From Schleiferiaceae bacterium (GTDB taxonomy: Bacteria; Bacteroidota; Bacteroidia; Flavobacteriales; Schleiferiaceae), in the NCBI GenBank assembly GCA_018402665.1, contig JAGYIN010000009.1, positions 1 to 63,969 of the forward strand: a stretch of DNA of 63,969 nucleotides, given 5' to 3'. The notes under the pieces are model-generated. The model ran no database searches, had not been told where the DNA came from, and saw only the letters and a program-made list of their open reading frames with translations. Made by a program: the position numbers and the translations under genes. Of the stretch, positions 52,487 to 61,709 are shown in pieces. Each line of letters opens with the position of its first letter. Within the stretch, counting starts at the first letter, position 1.

Positions 52487-53257
52487 TTACTTTCTGATCA
52501 GTCCTCGATCGCTTTGCTCAATGAAGCTAAGGATGCTATCGGCTAGTGGCCGATTCGGGTGCGTTTCTTTGATTTGATTCACTGCTTGCGAGATATTCAT
52601 GCCGCTTTGATACATCGTGCGGTACAGAGTTTGAATCTCGTGGATGTCTTCTTGGGAGAAGTTGCGTCTTTTTAAGCCTACACTATTTACACCTGCATAG
52701 GCAAGTGGTTCACCGGCTGCCAAGATGAACGGAGGGACATCTTTACGCACCATGGCGCCACCGCCAATCATGACGTGTGCACCTATTTTTACAAATTGGT
52801 GGACGGCGGAGAGTCCAGAAATAATCCCATAATCACCAATTTCGACGTGACCTGCAAGGGCAACGCTATTCACAAGAATGACATGGTTGCCTAGGATACA
52901 ATCGTGTGCGATGTGTACGTAGGCCATAATAAGACAATCTTTGCCTACAACCGTTTTACCATATGCTTTGGTACCGCGATTGATGGTGACGCACTCGCGT
53001 ATGGTGGAACGGTCTCCTATCTCTACCGTGGTGCGCTCTCCCTGGAACTTCAGGTCTTGCGGGATGGCTGAAATAACGGCGCCGGGGAAAATCCGGCAAT
53101 TGGACCCAATACGCGCGCCGTCCATGATGGTCACATTTGGCCCAATCCAGCTGCCTTCACCAATTTCTACATCGGCTGAAATGGTCGTGAACGGACCAAT
53201 TTCAACTTCAGCGCCAATACAAGCGTCAGGATGGATGGAGGCGAGGGGACTGATCAT
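52487..53257 (-). CDS. lpxA: Acyl-ACP--UDP-N-acetylglucosamine O-acyltransferase
   Basis: 256 residues. Left-handed beta-helix of hexapeptide repeats (for example IGEGSWIGPNVTIMDGARIG). The catalytic histidine is His118 in YVHIAHDC, and the C-terminal helical domain starts NSVGLKRRNFSQEDIHEI. First step of lipid A synthesis. It starts immediately after the LpxC-FabZ stop. Confidence 0.97.
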   Translation of the reverse strand: MISPLASIHPDACIGAEVEIGPFTTISADVEIGEGSWIGPNVTIMDGARIGSNCRIFPGAVISAIPQDLKFQGERTTVEIGDRSTIRECVTINRGTKAYGKTVVGKDCLIMAYVHIAHDCILGNHVILVNSVALAGHVEIGDYGIISGLSAVHQFVKIGAHVMIGGGAMVRKDVPPFILAAGEPLAYAGVNSVGLKRRNFSQEDIHEIQTLYRTMYQSGMNISQAVNQIKETHPNRPLADSILSFIEQSDRGLIRK

Positions 53258-54634
53258 TTATTTTGTAATCTGAGCCATTAATTCTGCTTCGCTCACCAGC
53301 TTATTTCCTACGAAAGCACGTCCACGCATGTGTACGATACCGCGACGTATAGGAGTGATCAGTGAAAGGTCGAAGATGAGCGTATCTCCAGGAACCACTT
53401 TCGCTTTGAATTTCACGTTGTCCAATTTCATGAAGAACGTCAAATAATTTTCTGGATCAGGAACAGAACTCAATGCTAAAATACCTCCACATTGTGCCAT
53501 CGCTTCTATTTGAAGCACACCGGGCATTACAGGAGAACCAGGGAAGTGGCCTACAAAGAACGGCTCGTTCATTGTTACGGCTTTTACACCGACCACACGG
53601 TCTTCGGTGAGTTCAATTATTTTATCGACCAATAAAAATGGAGAACGGTGTGGGATCAGACCCATAATATCCTCAACCGTTTTTACTGGGGGTTGATTAG
53701 GATCGTATTTCGGCGCTTTGGGACGGCTTTCTTCTTTTCGAATTTTAGCAGCCAAAGCTTTCGTGAATTCAGCATTTACGCCATGACCTGGCTTCGTAGC
53801 AATGATTCGTGCCTTTAGTGGGCGCCCCAAAAGTGCCAAATCACCTACGACGTCCAATAGTTTATGACGAGCGGCTTCGTTTGAGAAACGTAATTCAATA
53901 TTGTTAAGGGTACCGCGTTGGGTAACCTGAACATCATCACGACCAAAGGCTGTTTTTAATTTGTCGAGGGTCGATGGAGCAATCTCTTGATCTACATAAA
54001 CGATGGCGTTATTAAGATCTCCACCTTTAATTAATCCAGCGTCCAGTAAGGGTTCAAGCTCGCGAAGGAAGGAAAACGTTCGTGCGCTTGCAATGTCGTC
54101 GCGGAAGTTGACCATCTTATCTAAATGTGCATGTTGCGGACCCAGAACACTGCTTCCGTAATCGATCAATGCACTTACTTCGAATTCATCACTCGGTAAA
54201 GCCATGATTTCCGAACCGTCCTCATCTTTAAAAGTGAACGTCTCTTCGAGCACATAGAAGTTCTTTTCGACACTTTGTTCTTCCATACCCGCTTCAAGAA
54301 TAAGATCAACCAGCGGTGCTGCAGAACCGTCTAGAATAGGGACTTCGCTGCCGTTGAGCTCTACACGTAGGTTATCTACGCCCAATGCATAGAGACTCGC
54401 CATAAGGTGTTCTACGGTTCCTACACTGGCATTGCCGTTTTGCAGGATGGTTTGCCGGTCCGTGCGGTTCACATATTTTGCGAGTGCAGGAACTTCAGCG
54501 TTTTCAAGGTCAACTCGAATGAAAACGATACCCGTATTTTCGGCACTGGGGATTAAATCTACTTTAACAACTTCACCGGTGTGAAGCGCATTTCCTTCAA
54601 AGGATATTGCTTTAGAAAGTGTCTTCTGCATCAT
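53258..54634 (-). CDS. Bifunctional LpxC-FabZ fusion
   Basis: 458 residues. Residues 1-300 are the LpxC deacetylase: Zn ligands His76 (TVEHLMAS), His257 and Asp261 (HKLLDVVGD), and catalytic His284 (KPGHG). Residues about 318-458 are the FabZ 3-hydroxyacyl-ACP dehydratase with LIPHRSPFLLVDKI, His363 in GHFPGSPVMPG and Glu377 in LQIEAMAQ. The fusion joins the committed lipid A step to fatty acid elongation and is the standard state in Bacteroidota, so a split gene would be the exception here. Ends head-to-tail with lpxA, with 3 nt to lpxD. Confidence 0.97.
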   Translation of the reverse strand: MMQKTLSKAISFEGNALHTGEVVKVDLIPSAENTGIVFIRVDLENAEVPALAKYVNRTDRQTILQNGNASVGTVEHLMASLYALGVDNLRVELNGSEVPILDGSAAPLVDLILEAGMEEQSVEKNFYVLEETFTFKDEDGSEIMALPSDEFEVSALIDYGSSVLGPQHAHLDKMVNFRDDIASARTFSFLRELEPLLDAGLIKGGDLNNAIVYVDQEIAPSTLDKLKTAFGRDDVQVTQRGTLNNIELRFSNEAARHKLLDVVGDLALLGRPLKARIIATKPGHGVNAEFTKALAAKIRKEESRPKAPKYDPNQPPVKTVEDIMGLIPHRSPFLLVDKIIELTEDRVVGVKAVTMNEPFFVGHFPGSPVMPGVLQIEAMAQCGGILALSSVPDPENYLTFFMKLDNVKFKAKVVPGDTLIFDLSLITPIRRGIVHMRGRAFVGNKLVSEAELMAQITK

Positions 54635-54637
54635 AAT

Positions 54638-55570
54638 TTATTTGCCTTGTCGTTTAAAGGCAGCAAAGGATTTCAGGAAGTGCCTGTGCTCGAGCGCAGG
54701 CGAGCCAAAGATAGTCTTATTCGATGGAACATCATTCATAACGCCACTCTGGGCGTAAATCTTGACATTATCACCGATGGAGAGGTGGCCTATTATACCA
54801 ACCTGACCCCCAATCATACAGTGGTTTCCTATAGTTGTTGAACCTGCGACGCCACTTTGGGCCGCAATGACGTTATGTTTTCCGATGACAACATTGTGTG
54901 CGATCATGCAGAGGTTATCAATCTTAGTGCCTTCTCCAATGCGCGTGGATCCGAGGGCAGCGCGGTCAACGGTGGTATTGGCACCGATGCTCACATGATC
55001 TTCTATGACCACATTGCCCAATTGCGGAATGCGGTGGTATTTACCTGCTGCATCCGGGGCAAATCCGAAGCCTTCAGAGCCAATGACCACACCGGCTTCT
55101 ACATTTACATGCGCACCAATTTTACTGCCTTTCAAAATTTTCGCACCTGCACCAATGAAGGTATGCGGGCCAATTTCTACATCGGCCTCAATTACAGCGG
55201 CAGCACTAATAATGGCCGTTGGATCAATTTTCGCTTCAGGAGCAATAATAGCGCTAGAGCTTTGGCCTGAACGCGGATTGAATTGCGCCTCTAACCCACG
55301 TAGATGCAGGGCAAACCGGAGATAAGGATCATCGCATTCAATCAAAATAGCCTCGCTATGGAGCACTGTTCCGGTCTTCACAAAAATGGCGCTCGCTGCT
55401 GTTTTTTCGGCTTGGGCGGCGTATTTCATATTGCTCAAGAAGCATAAATCACCGGCAGTAGCCTCTTCAAGTGTTGCAACACCTGTGATTTTGGTAGTTG
55501 CATATTCTTGTGGGCAGTGAAGCGCTAGCGGTGCACAGATTTTGCCTAAAGTGATTGCGTCGTGCGTCAT
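54638..55570 (-). CDS. lpxD: UDP-3-O-(3-hydroxymyristoyl)glucosamine N-acyltransferase
   Basis: 310 residues, somewhat shorter than the E. coli protein (341), mainly at the C-terminus. An N-terminal uridine-binding domain ([12 protein letters not shown]) is followed by hexapeptide repeats, and the catalytic histidine sits in [10 protein letters not shown]. Third committed step in lipid A assembly. The start overlaps the HD gene stop by 4 nt (ATGA), so the two are translationally coupled. Confidence 0.96.
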   Translation of the reverse strand: MTHDAITLGKICAPLALHCPQEYATTKITGVATLEEATAGDLCFLSNMKYAAQAEKTAASAIFVKTGTVLHSEAILIECDDPYLRFALHLRGLEAQFNPRSGQSSSAIIAPEAKIDPTAIISAAAVIEADVEIGPHTFIGAGAKILKGSKIGAHVNVEAGVVIGSEGFGFAPDAAGKYHRIPQLGNVVIEDHVSIGANTTVDRAALGSTRIGEGTKIDNLCMIAHNVVIGKHNVIAAQSGVAGSTTIGNHCMIGGQVGIIGHLSIGDNVKIYAQSGVMNDVPSNKTIFGSPALEHRHFLKSFAAFKRQGK

Positions 55571-56805
55571 AATAAATCTTTGAGTTCACGTGGGAAGCAA
55601 ATAAAGTGCCGTTCTACCGGTTCACTCAAAGCTTTAATGGTCATTTGATCTGCCGCTTGACTGATGTCGCTGATGTGGCCGTCTTTATAGAGCAGATTGA
55701 TGTGCCCTTTTTTATTGTTGTAGGCGTGGTTTTTGACTTTCGCCTCAATGTACATGTATTGTTCTTCACCGTGTGAGAAACCGTACTGCGTTTTAATGGC
55801 CTGACCAATGCGCGCCGAAACTTCAGGGGCAAAAGGTGCTGCTTGCAATCGTATTTTAAGAAGGTTTCGATCGGTAATGCGCTTACTCAGTTCACTCAAG
55901 ATGGTATCCGAATGGTTGGTCCAATCTTTTATAGCACTCATGACATCGTAATCATCGAGCAAAACAAATTTTTCAAGAACCGCCGGGTTTTCCTCGAACT
56001 CATTCCAGGAATAGTCGGCATTTAGAAAATGTTTTAGCGCGATTGTACCCGGAAGTGCAATGCCCTGACTGGCGAGGTGCTTCGCCCGTTTTAAAATGTT
56101 GACGAGCATGAATTCTGCACTCAGAACCGTTTTGTGCATGTAGACCTGCCAGTACATAAGACGACGCGCGACAAGGAACTTCTCGACGCTGTAGATGCCC
56201 TTTGCGTCCACTACTAATTGGTCGTCTTTGATATTGAGCATGGTGAGCAGACGCTCGCTATTCACACTGCCCTCTGTTACGCCGCTGTAAAAAGAATCGC
56301 GACGTAAATAATCCAGCCTGTCCATATCCAATTGCGAGGAAATGAGCTGGTGTAGGAAGGATTTTGGGTAGTTATTGGTAAAAATATCGATGGCTAAAGT
56401 GAGCGCTCCTTGATGTGCGACGTTCAGCTCCTCCATGATTTTCAAGCTTAACGCTTCATGGCTCACCCCGGGAATCAATGTGTGTTCGAGCGCGTGAGAA
56501 AAAGGACCGTGGCCCACATCGTGAAGTAGAATGGCAATTTTGACGCCCTGTTCCTCTTCATCAGAGATATCATGTCCTTTCTGACGCAACGTATAGATGG
56601 CTCGACCCATGAGGTGCATCGCCCCGATAGCGTGGTGAAAACGAGTGTGATAGGCACCAGGATAGACCAGGTAAGTGAGCCCCAACTGCGAGATACGACG
56701 CAGACGTTGGAAGTAGGGGTGGTTGATCAGCTTGTAAATAAGCGGATCCTTTATGGTAATAAACCCGTAGATCGGGTCGTTAATGATTTTGTTCTTATTG
56801 TTCAA
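55567..56805 (-). CDS. HD-domain phosphohydrolase (dNTPase/SAMHD1-like)
   Basis: 412 residues, starting at TTG (no in-frame ATG precedes [20 protein letters not shown]). The HD motif is seen as [11 protein letters not shown] and [16 protein letters not shown], with a later [20 protein letters not shown], typical of the dGTPase/SAMHD1 family of deoxynucleotide triphosphohydrolases. It may control dNTP pools; the exact substrate is unknown. First gene of the minus-strand lipid A operon. A TATTTTTA element lies about 20 nt before its start. Confidence 0.9.
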   Translation of the reverse strand: MNNKNKIINDPIYGFITIKDPLIYKLINHPYFQRLRRISQLGLTYLVYPGAYHTRFHHAIGAMHLMGRAIYTLRQKGHDISDEEEQGVKIAILLHDVGHGPFSHALEHTLIPGVSHEALSLKIMEELNVAHQGALTLAIDIFTNNYPKSFLHQLISSQLDMDRLDYLRRDSFYSGVTEGSVNSERLLTMLNIKDDQLVVDAKGIYSVEKFLVARRLMYWQVYMHKTVLSAEFMLVNILKRAKHLASQGIALPGTIALKHFLNADYSWNEFEENPAVLEKFVLLDDYDVMSAIKDWTNHSDTILSELSKRITDRNLLKIRLQAAPFAPEVSARIGQAIKTQYGFSHGEEQYMYIEAKVKNHAYNNKKGHINLLYKDGHISDISQAADQMTIKALSEPVERHFICFPRELKDLL

Positions 56806-56901
56806 AATGCTCGGTTTTGCCGGTGTGGTAAAAATAGCACAGGTTAGGGGCTATTTGGGGCAGGAATCGCATTACTTTTAACAAGACTTAAACGCTGAAT
56901 T

Positions 56902-58446
56902 ATGCCAAATATTTTATGGGTTGATGATGAAATAGAAATGCTCAAAGGACATCTGTTGTTTTTGGAGGGCAAAGGCTATTCCGTTGCGACCTGTAATAAC
57001 GGTGCTGATGCACTGGATTTGGTTCAAGAAACGGGTTTTGACGCTGTCTTTCTCGATGAAAATATGCCGGGCTTATCGGGCTTAGAGACCTTAGAAAAAA
57101 TGAAGGATTTACTTCCGGAATTGCCGGTAGTGATGATCACGAAAAGCGAGGAAGAGCAGATTATGGAAATGGCCATTGGGTCGAAGATTGCGGATTACTT
57201 GATCAAGCCTGTGAATCCGAATCAGGTGTTGCTGAGCTTGAAGAAAATATTAGACGGGAGACAGTTAGTCTCTCAAGCCGCCACGCGAGGTTACCAGCAA
57301 GAGTTTGGCCGATTAACCTTAGACATGCAACAACTGCGCACGTGGGAGGAATGGGCTAATTTCTACAAAAAACTCTTGCAGTGGGAGCTTAAATTGGATG
57401 AAAGTCCGGAGGAAGGTTTAAAAGGAGTCTTGGCGTCTCAAAAGAAGGAGGCCAACGAGCTCTTTGCCCGATTTATCGCCAACCATTACGAGCAGTGGTT
57501 TTCGGAAAGTGACCGACCCATGCTGTCTCATGAATTGGTAGGTAAAGTAGTCGCGCCACAGTTGCGCGATGGTAAAAAGGTGTTTTTCCTGGTCATGGAC
57601 AACCTGCGTTACGACCAGTGGTTGGCCATCAAACCGCTACTCTCGCCCTTTTTTCATCATAAAGAGGAGGGATTGTACAATAGCATTCTACCCTCTGCAA
57701 CGCAATATGCACGTAATGCGCTTTTTGCAGGTATGATGCCTGCGAGCATAAAAGCGTCGTTGCCGCAGTATTGGGTCGAGGAACACGAGGACGGTTCAAA
57801 AAACCAATTCGAAGGTGAACTACTGGAGGCGCAATTGGAAAGATTGGGTCTGGGAGATAAAAAATTGGTCTACCAGAAGGTGACGAATCTTCGTGGCGCG
57901 AATAAATTGTACGACACCATTCATCAGCACAAAAACGCAGATGTACTTACTGTAGTGTACAACTTCGTGGATGCGCTGAGTCATGCGAAAACGGATACTG
58001 AGGTGGTGCGGGAATTGGCCAGCGACGATAGTGCCTACCGCCGTTTGGTGAAAACTTGGCTTGAGGGTTCGCCGCTCCTGAAAATGCTTCAATGGGCCAG
58101 TCAGCAAGGATTTACCGTTGTATTGACCACCGATCATGGAACGGTCAATGTACACCGACCTTCGAAAGTTGTGGGTACGAAGCATCTAACGACCAACCTC
58201 CGCTACAAAACGGGCAATGGAATGAGTTACCAGTCTAAACACAGCTTTGTGGTACAAGACCCTAATGCCATTGGTCTCCCGAAGCAGCACATTGCAGATG
58301 AATGCATCTTTGCCTTGAGTGATCTTTTTTATGTGTATCCCAACCGCTACAATCATTTTGTGCAATACTACCGCAATACGTATCAGCACGGTGGGGTATC
58401 TTTGGAGGAACTGATTATTCCTTATGCAGTCCTTACCTCTAAATAA
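56902..58446 (+). CDS. porX: PorX-type response regulator with PglZ domain
   Basis: 514 residues. The receiver domain (1-120) has the acidic pocket at WVDDE, the phosphoacceptor Asp52 in FLDENMP and Lys102 in LIKPVNP. A helical linker leads to a PglZ (alkaline-phosphatase-like) domain from about 225: LVMDNLRYDQW (Asp233), the putative nucleophile Thr267 in SATQYARNAL, and TTDHGTVNVH. This is the layout of PorX, described in Porphyromonas and Flavobacterium as a regulator of type IX secretion. With a T9SS sorting domain on the GH16, this supports an active T9SS. Followed by tsaE with a 23-nt overlap. Confidence 0.93.
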   Translation: MPNILWVDDEIEMLKGHLLFLEGKGYSVATCNNGADALDLVQETGFDAVFLDENMPGLSGLETLEKMKDLLPELPVVMITKSEEEQIMEMAIGSKIADYLIKPVNPNQVLLSLKKILDGRQLVSQAATRGYQQEFGRLTLDMQQLRTWEEWANFYKKLLQWELKLDESPEEGLKGVLASQKKEANELFARFIANHYEQWFSESDRPMLSHELVGKVVAPQLRDGKKVFFLVMDNLRYDQWLAIKPLLSPFFHHKEEGLYNSILPSATQYARNALFAGMMPASIKASLPQYWVEEHEDGSKNQFEGELLEAQLERLGLGDKKLVYQKVTNLRGANKLYDTIHQHKNADVLTVVYNFVDALSHAKTDTEVVRELASDDSAYRRLVKTWLEGSPLLKMLQWASQQGFTVVLTTDHGTVNVHRPSKVVGTKHLTTNLRYKTGNGMSYQSKHSFVVQDPNAIGLPKQHIADECIFALSDLFYVYPNRYNHFVQYYRNTYQHGGVSLEELIIPYAVLTSK

Positions 58447-58897
58447 CGGCTTTCGCTTTTCGCAGGTTGAATTGAAAGACCTTCCGGAATTGGCCCAATT
58501 TATTTTGGCGCACAGGGAAAGTGCGGTTACCCTTTTAGAAGCCCCTATGGGCAGTGGTAAAACCACCTTGTGTAATGCAATTTTACAAGCTTGGGGCAGC
58601 GAGCAGGCGGGATCCTCGCCTACGTTTGCATTGATTGAGGAGTACCATAGCACGCAAGGAAAGTGCTATCATTTAGACGCCTATCGTATTGAAGATGAGG
58701 ACGAAGCCTATGATATGGGCTTAGAAGAATATTTAGAAGAAGGGTGCCCCATGTGGATTGAATGGGGAGGAAATGTACGATCTTTATTACCGTACGAATT
58801 GGGTGTCGTTTACATCCGTGCGGAAAGCGAAGCGTACAGAACGGTTGAGTTTTACCCCCGACTTGCTGTGAATGAAATACAATGGAACCATGAGTGA
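58424..58897 (+). CDS. tsaE: tRNA threonylcarbamoyladenosine biosynthesis ATPase TsaE
   Basis: 157 residues. Walker A reads APMGSGKTTLCN (about 40-51; most family members have GxLGAGKTT), followed by SPTFALIEEYHS, HLDAYRIEDEDEA and the late WIEWGG, all characteristic of TsaE (YjeE). The protein helps in t6A37 tRNA modification with TsaB/TsaD. The start overlaps porX. Confidence 0.95.
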   Translation: MQSLPLNNGFRFSQVELKDLPELAQFILAHRESAVTLLEAPMGSGKTTLCNAILQAWGSEQAGSSPTFALIEEYHSTQGKCYHLDAYRIEDEDEAYDMGLEEYLEEGCPMWIEWGGNVRSLLPYELGVVYIRAESEAYRTVEFYPRLAVNEIQWNHE

Positions 58898-60098
58898 GTA
58901 CATTAGTTGGTCAGAGACGGCTTGGGAAACCCAGGAGGAACGTTTGGCGGTAGATGCCAAAAGCGCACCATTGCAAATAGGCTTGCCTAAGGAGCACGCC
59001 ATGAATGAACACCGGTTGTTACTCACCCCAGAGAGTGTACAGCTATTAGTTGCCCAGGGGCATGAAATAGTGGTTGAGACGGGTGCGGGAACCCTCGCTG
59101 GTTTTCCGGATGCGCTCTATGCAAACGCAGGCGCCACAATAGCTTTAGGTCCTGAAGAGGTTTTTCAATGTGCCATTATCGCGAAAGTTGCACCACCCAC
59201 GGTAGCTGAAATTTCAATGATGCGCGGCGGTCAAACCTTGATCAGTGCACTGCAACTGCGGACCCGCAATAGAGCGTATTTTAAGTCACTGGCAGATAAA
59301 AAAATCACGGCTTTGGCACTGGAAGAAGTGCGCAATTCGGAAGATCAAAGTGCCCTTCGAATGGCCATGAGTGAAATCGCGGGTCAAATGGCCGCGCGCG
59401 TAGGCGCTAGCCTACTCGCGGACGGCGCCCATGGCTCCCGTAAAGGAAAATTAATGGGTCCTATACCCGGTGTTGCACCCGCCAGAGTGGTGGTGTTGGG
59501 CGCCGGCGTCGCCGGCCTATCGGCCGTGCGCGCGGCCCACGGCATGGGTTCCCAGGTAGTTTTAATGGACAGCAACATCAATCGTCTTCGCGCAGCGCAG
59601 GAGTTGAATCCGGCTTTGATTACAGAGGTGATTCAGGAATTAGTGGTGGCCAAAAGATTAAAAAAAGCGGACCTTGTCATTGGCGCCTTGCGTCCAGTGA
59701 ATGGCCGTACGCCTGTAGTGGTTTCTGAAGATGCCATTGCAGCGATGGAGCCGAACAGTGTGATTATAGACATCAGCATTGATAGTGGTGGTTGTTTCGA
59801 ATCCTCGGAGCTGACCTCTCACGAAAACCCTACGTACGAAAAGCACGGGGTAATTCATTACTGCATTCCTAATATGGCCAGCGCAGTAGGACATACAGCC
59901 ACCATAGCCTTGAGTAATTTTGTGGCACCTATGTTGTCGACCCTATCTGAACTGGGCGGTGTAGAAGATTGCCTGCATTACGATCTCAACATGCGTGCGG
60001 GCTTGTATTTGTACAAAGGCTTGTTGACAAAACGCCATCTTGGAGAGCATTTTGACTTGCCTTTCTCAAACGATGCCCTGTTATTTGGCAACCTCTAA
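58890..60098 (+). CDS. ald: Alanine dehydrogenase-like protein
   Basis: 402 residues from the ATG at 58890; the frame also allows 58872. It overlaps tsaE by 8 nt. Landmarks: IGLPKEHAMNEHRLLLTPES; the lysine in CAIIAKVAPP; a nucleotide-binding VVVLGAGVAGLSAVRAAHGM; and the late IDISIDSGGCFE, in which the substrate-binding Asp typical of Ald follows. At the position of the catalytic histidine (LHLA in Bacillus-type Ald) this protein reads ALQLRT, i.e. Gln. This variant appears typical of the Bacteroidota branch. Converts L-alanine to pyruvate with NAD+ in that family; the activity here should be tested because of the Gln. Confidence 0.8.
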   Translation: MSEYISWSETAWETQEERLAVDAKSAPLQIGLPKEHAMNEHRLLLTPESVQLLVAQGHEIVVETGAGTLAGFPDALYANAGATIALGPEEVFQCAIIAKVAPPTVAEISMMRGGQTLISALQLRTRNRAYFKSLADKKITALALEEVRNSEDQSALRMAMSEIAGQMAARVGASLLADGAHGSRKGKLMGPIPGVAPARVVVLGAGVAGLSAVRAAHGMGSQVVLMDSNINRLRAAQELNPALITEVIQELVVAKRLKKADLVIGALRPVNGRTPVVVSEDAIAAMEPNSVIIDISIDSGGCFESSELTSHENPTYEKHGVIHYCIPNMASAVGHTATIALSNFVAPMLSTLSELGGVEDCLHYDLNMRAGLYLYKGLLTKRHLGEHFDLPFSNDALLFGNL

Positions 60099-60122
60099 TT
60101 GACCTAAAAATCCGAACCCGAC

Positions 60123-60494
60123 ATGGCCTTTCTCAAGCGATTACTTTTTTACATTTTAGGAATAGGATTAGGCACTTTGATCGTTTTAGCCTTCTTCGGT
60201 GAGCGCGATTTCGATTATGCATACGGTCCCAATGCCCGCGTTCGCAAGACCTTTAGGACAAAAGTGGTAGATTCTACACAAATGAACTGGCCAGATTTGA
60301 ACCTCGCAAAAGACAGCGCATATTTTCATGCGGTGGTGGAAGGCCGTGTGAAATTTGGGGAAAGTGAGCCGCGTAAAGAGCCTTGCGGGAGCTACACCCT
60401 CTACTTTTCATGGGAAGCACAATCCTACAGAATGGTTCTAGAAAACTGTCCGGATACGGTTCACATTACGGAACTTAATAGGGTGAAGGACTAA
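60123..60494 (+). CDS. Small membrane-anchored protein, DUF4258-like (tentative)
   Basis: 123 residues with one N-terminal helix (about 5-25, KRLLFYILGIGLGTLIVLAF) and a soluble part with DYAYGPNARVRKTFRTKVVDS and a Cys pair (EPCGSYTLYF, LENCPDTVHI). The gene is found between ald and proline dehydrogenase in other Flavobacteriia as far as I recall, often annotated DUF4258. Function unknown. Its 3' end overlaps that of the convergent PRODH gene by 4 nt. Confidence 0.7.
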   Translation: MAFLKRLLFYILGIGLGTLIVLAFFGERDFDYAYGPNARVRKTFRTKVVDSTQMNWPDLNLAKDSAYFHAVVEGRVKFGESEPRKEPCGSYTLYFSWEAQSYRMVLENCPDTVHITELNRVKD

Positions 60495-61657
60495 TCGTTT
60501 TTTCTACGGTCCAATTCCTTCGTAATCAATCCCAATTCACGTCCTGTTTGTCCTTCCACCGAAGTATTCTCTTCGGCGCGTCGAAACAAATACGGTAGTA
60601 CATCCTTTACGGGCCCAAAAGGCAAGTACTTCGCCACGTTCAGTCCAGAATTCGCTGCATTGAATGAAATGTGATCGCTCATTCCAAAGAGTTGCGCGAC
60701 ATAGACCTTTCGAGCGTCAAATGCGATGCCGTGTTTTTTCATCAGTGTTGCGGCAAGTGCAACGCTATCTTCATTGTGCGTGCCCACTACCACCGCCATA
60801 TGATCGATATGAGAAAGAATCCATTCTAATGCGGCATTGTAGTCGCGGTCAGTTGCTGCTTTGTTCGGTTGGATTGGATCCTGATAGCCTTTGGCTGCCG
60901 CTCTTTTGCGCTCTTTTTCCATGTAGGCTCCGCGCACAATTTTTACGCCATAAATAAAACCTTCGGCGGTAGCGCGAGCGCAGGCCATTTTTAATTGGTC
61001 CAAACGGTCGTGACGGTAGAGCTGCGCGGTATTGTAAACGATAGGCGTTTCCTTATTGTAACGTGCCATGAAGCCAAAAGCGAGTTCATCCACTGCGGGC
61101 TGAATCCAACTTTCCTCCGCATCGATCATGACAGGCACATTCAATGTATGGGCCAATTCAAAAATCCGTTCCCATCGTTTCAAAACGCGCGACCAAGCTT
61201 CCGATTCTTTTTCGCTCAATTCTTTTCCAAGCGCTACTTTTTCATACCACTCGATGGCACCCAAACCTGTCGGTTTAAAAACACCAAAGGGCACACCAGG
61301 ATTATGCTGCGCAAATCGTATGGTTTCTAGGGTAGTTTCCAGTGTACGGTTAAAATCGGCTTCTTCCGCTTTTCCTTCTACACTGTAATCTAAGATGGCT
61401 TGCACTTTTCCTTCAGCCAATCGATCAATTTGTGGCTGACATTCATCCACACTTTCACCTCCGCAGAACTGTCTGAAGACCGTAGCTTTGATGATCCCTT
61501 TGATGGGGAGCCTCAATCGAAGGGAGGTTAAAGTGAGTCCCTTTAGGGTCTGAACGACCTGTGGCGAGCTTAATGTGGCAAACAATAATTTGCTTTGGCG
61601 CAAATCATTTTTGGTCTTCATTTTAAACGCGACCTCAGTATTGGCGAAATCGATCAT
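60491..61657 (-). CDS. Proline dehydrogenase (monofunctional)
   Basis: 388 residues from the ATG at 61657 (MIDFANTEVAFKMKTK); a TTG start at 61678 would add seven residues. TIM barrel with MIDAEESWIQPAVDEL, YNTAQLYRHDRL, VKIVRGAYMEKER and a late VVVGTHNEDS, followed by AQLFGMSDHISF. It oxidises L-proline to delta-1-pyrroline-5-carboxylate with FAD and membrane quinone as acceptor. The second enzyme (P5C dehydrogenase) is not in the window. Divergent from aroB with a short shared control region. Confidence 0.95.
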   Translation of the reverse strand: MIDFANTEVAFKMKTKNDLRQSKLLFATLSSPQVVQTLKGLTLTSLRLRLPIKGIIKATVFRQFCGGESVDECQPQIDRLAEGKVQAILDYSVEGKAEEADFNRTLETTLETIRFAQHNPGVPFGVFKPTGLGAIEWYEKVALGKELSEKESEAWSRVLKRWERIFELAHTLNVPVMIDAEESWIQPAVDELAFGFMARYNKETPIVYNTAQLYRHDRLDQLKMACARATAEGFIYGVKIVRGAYMEKERKRAAAKGYQDPIQPNKAATDRDYNAALEWILSHIDHMAVVVGTHNEDSVALAATLMKKHGIAFDARKVYVAQLFGMSDHISFNAANSGLNVAKYLPFGPVKDVLPYLFRRAEENTSVEGQTGRELGLITKELDRRKND

Positions 61658-61697
61658 GGTCTGTGAATTGGAATTCAAATATAGTGCTCAGAAACCG

Positions 61698-61705
61698 TAC
61701 TTTTG
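61698..61705 (+). promoter_or_regulatory. Consensus -7 promoter element for aroB
   Basis: TACTTTTG matches TAnnTTTG exactly and ends 4 nt before the GTG start, implying a leaderless or nearly leaderless mRNA unless the true start is downstream. A TTG at 61668-61670 is too far away (27 nt) for a normal -33. Confidence 0.5.
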
Positions 61706-61709
61706 AAGT

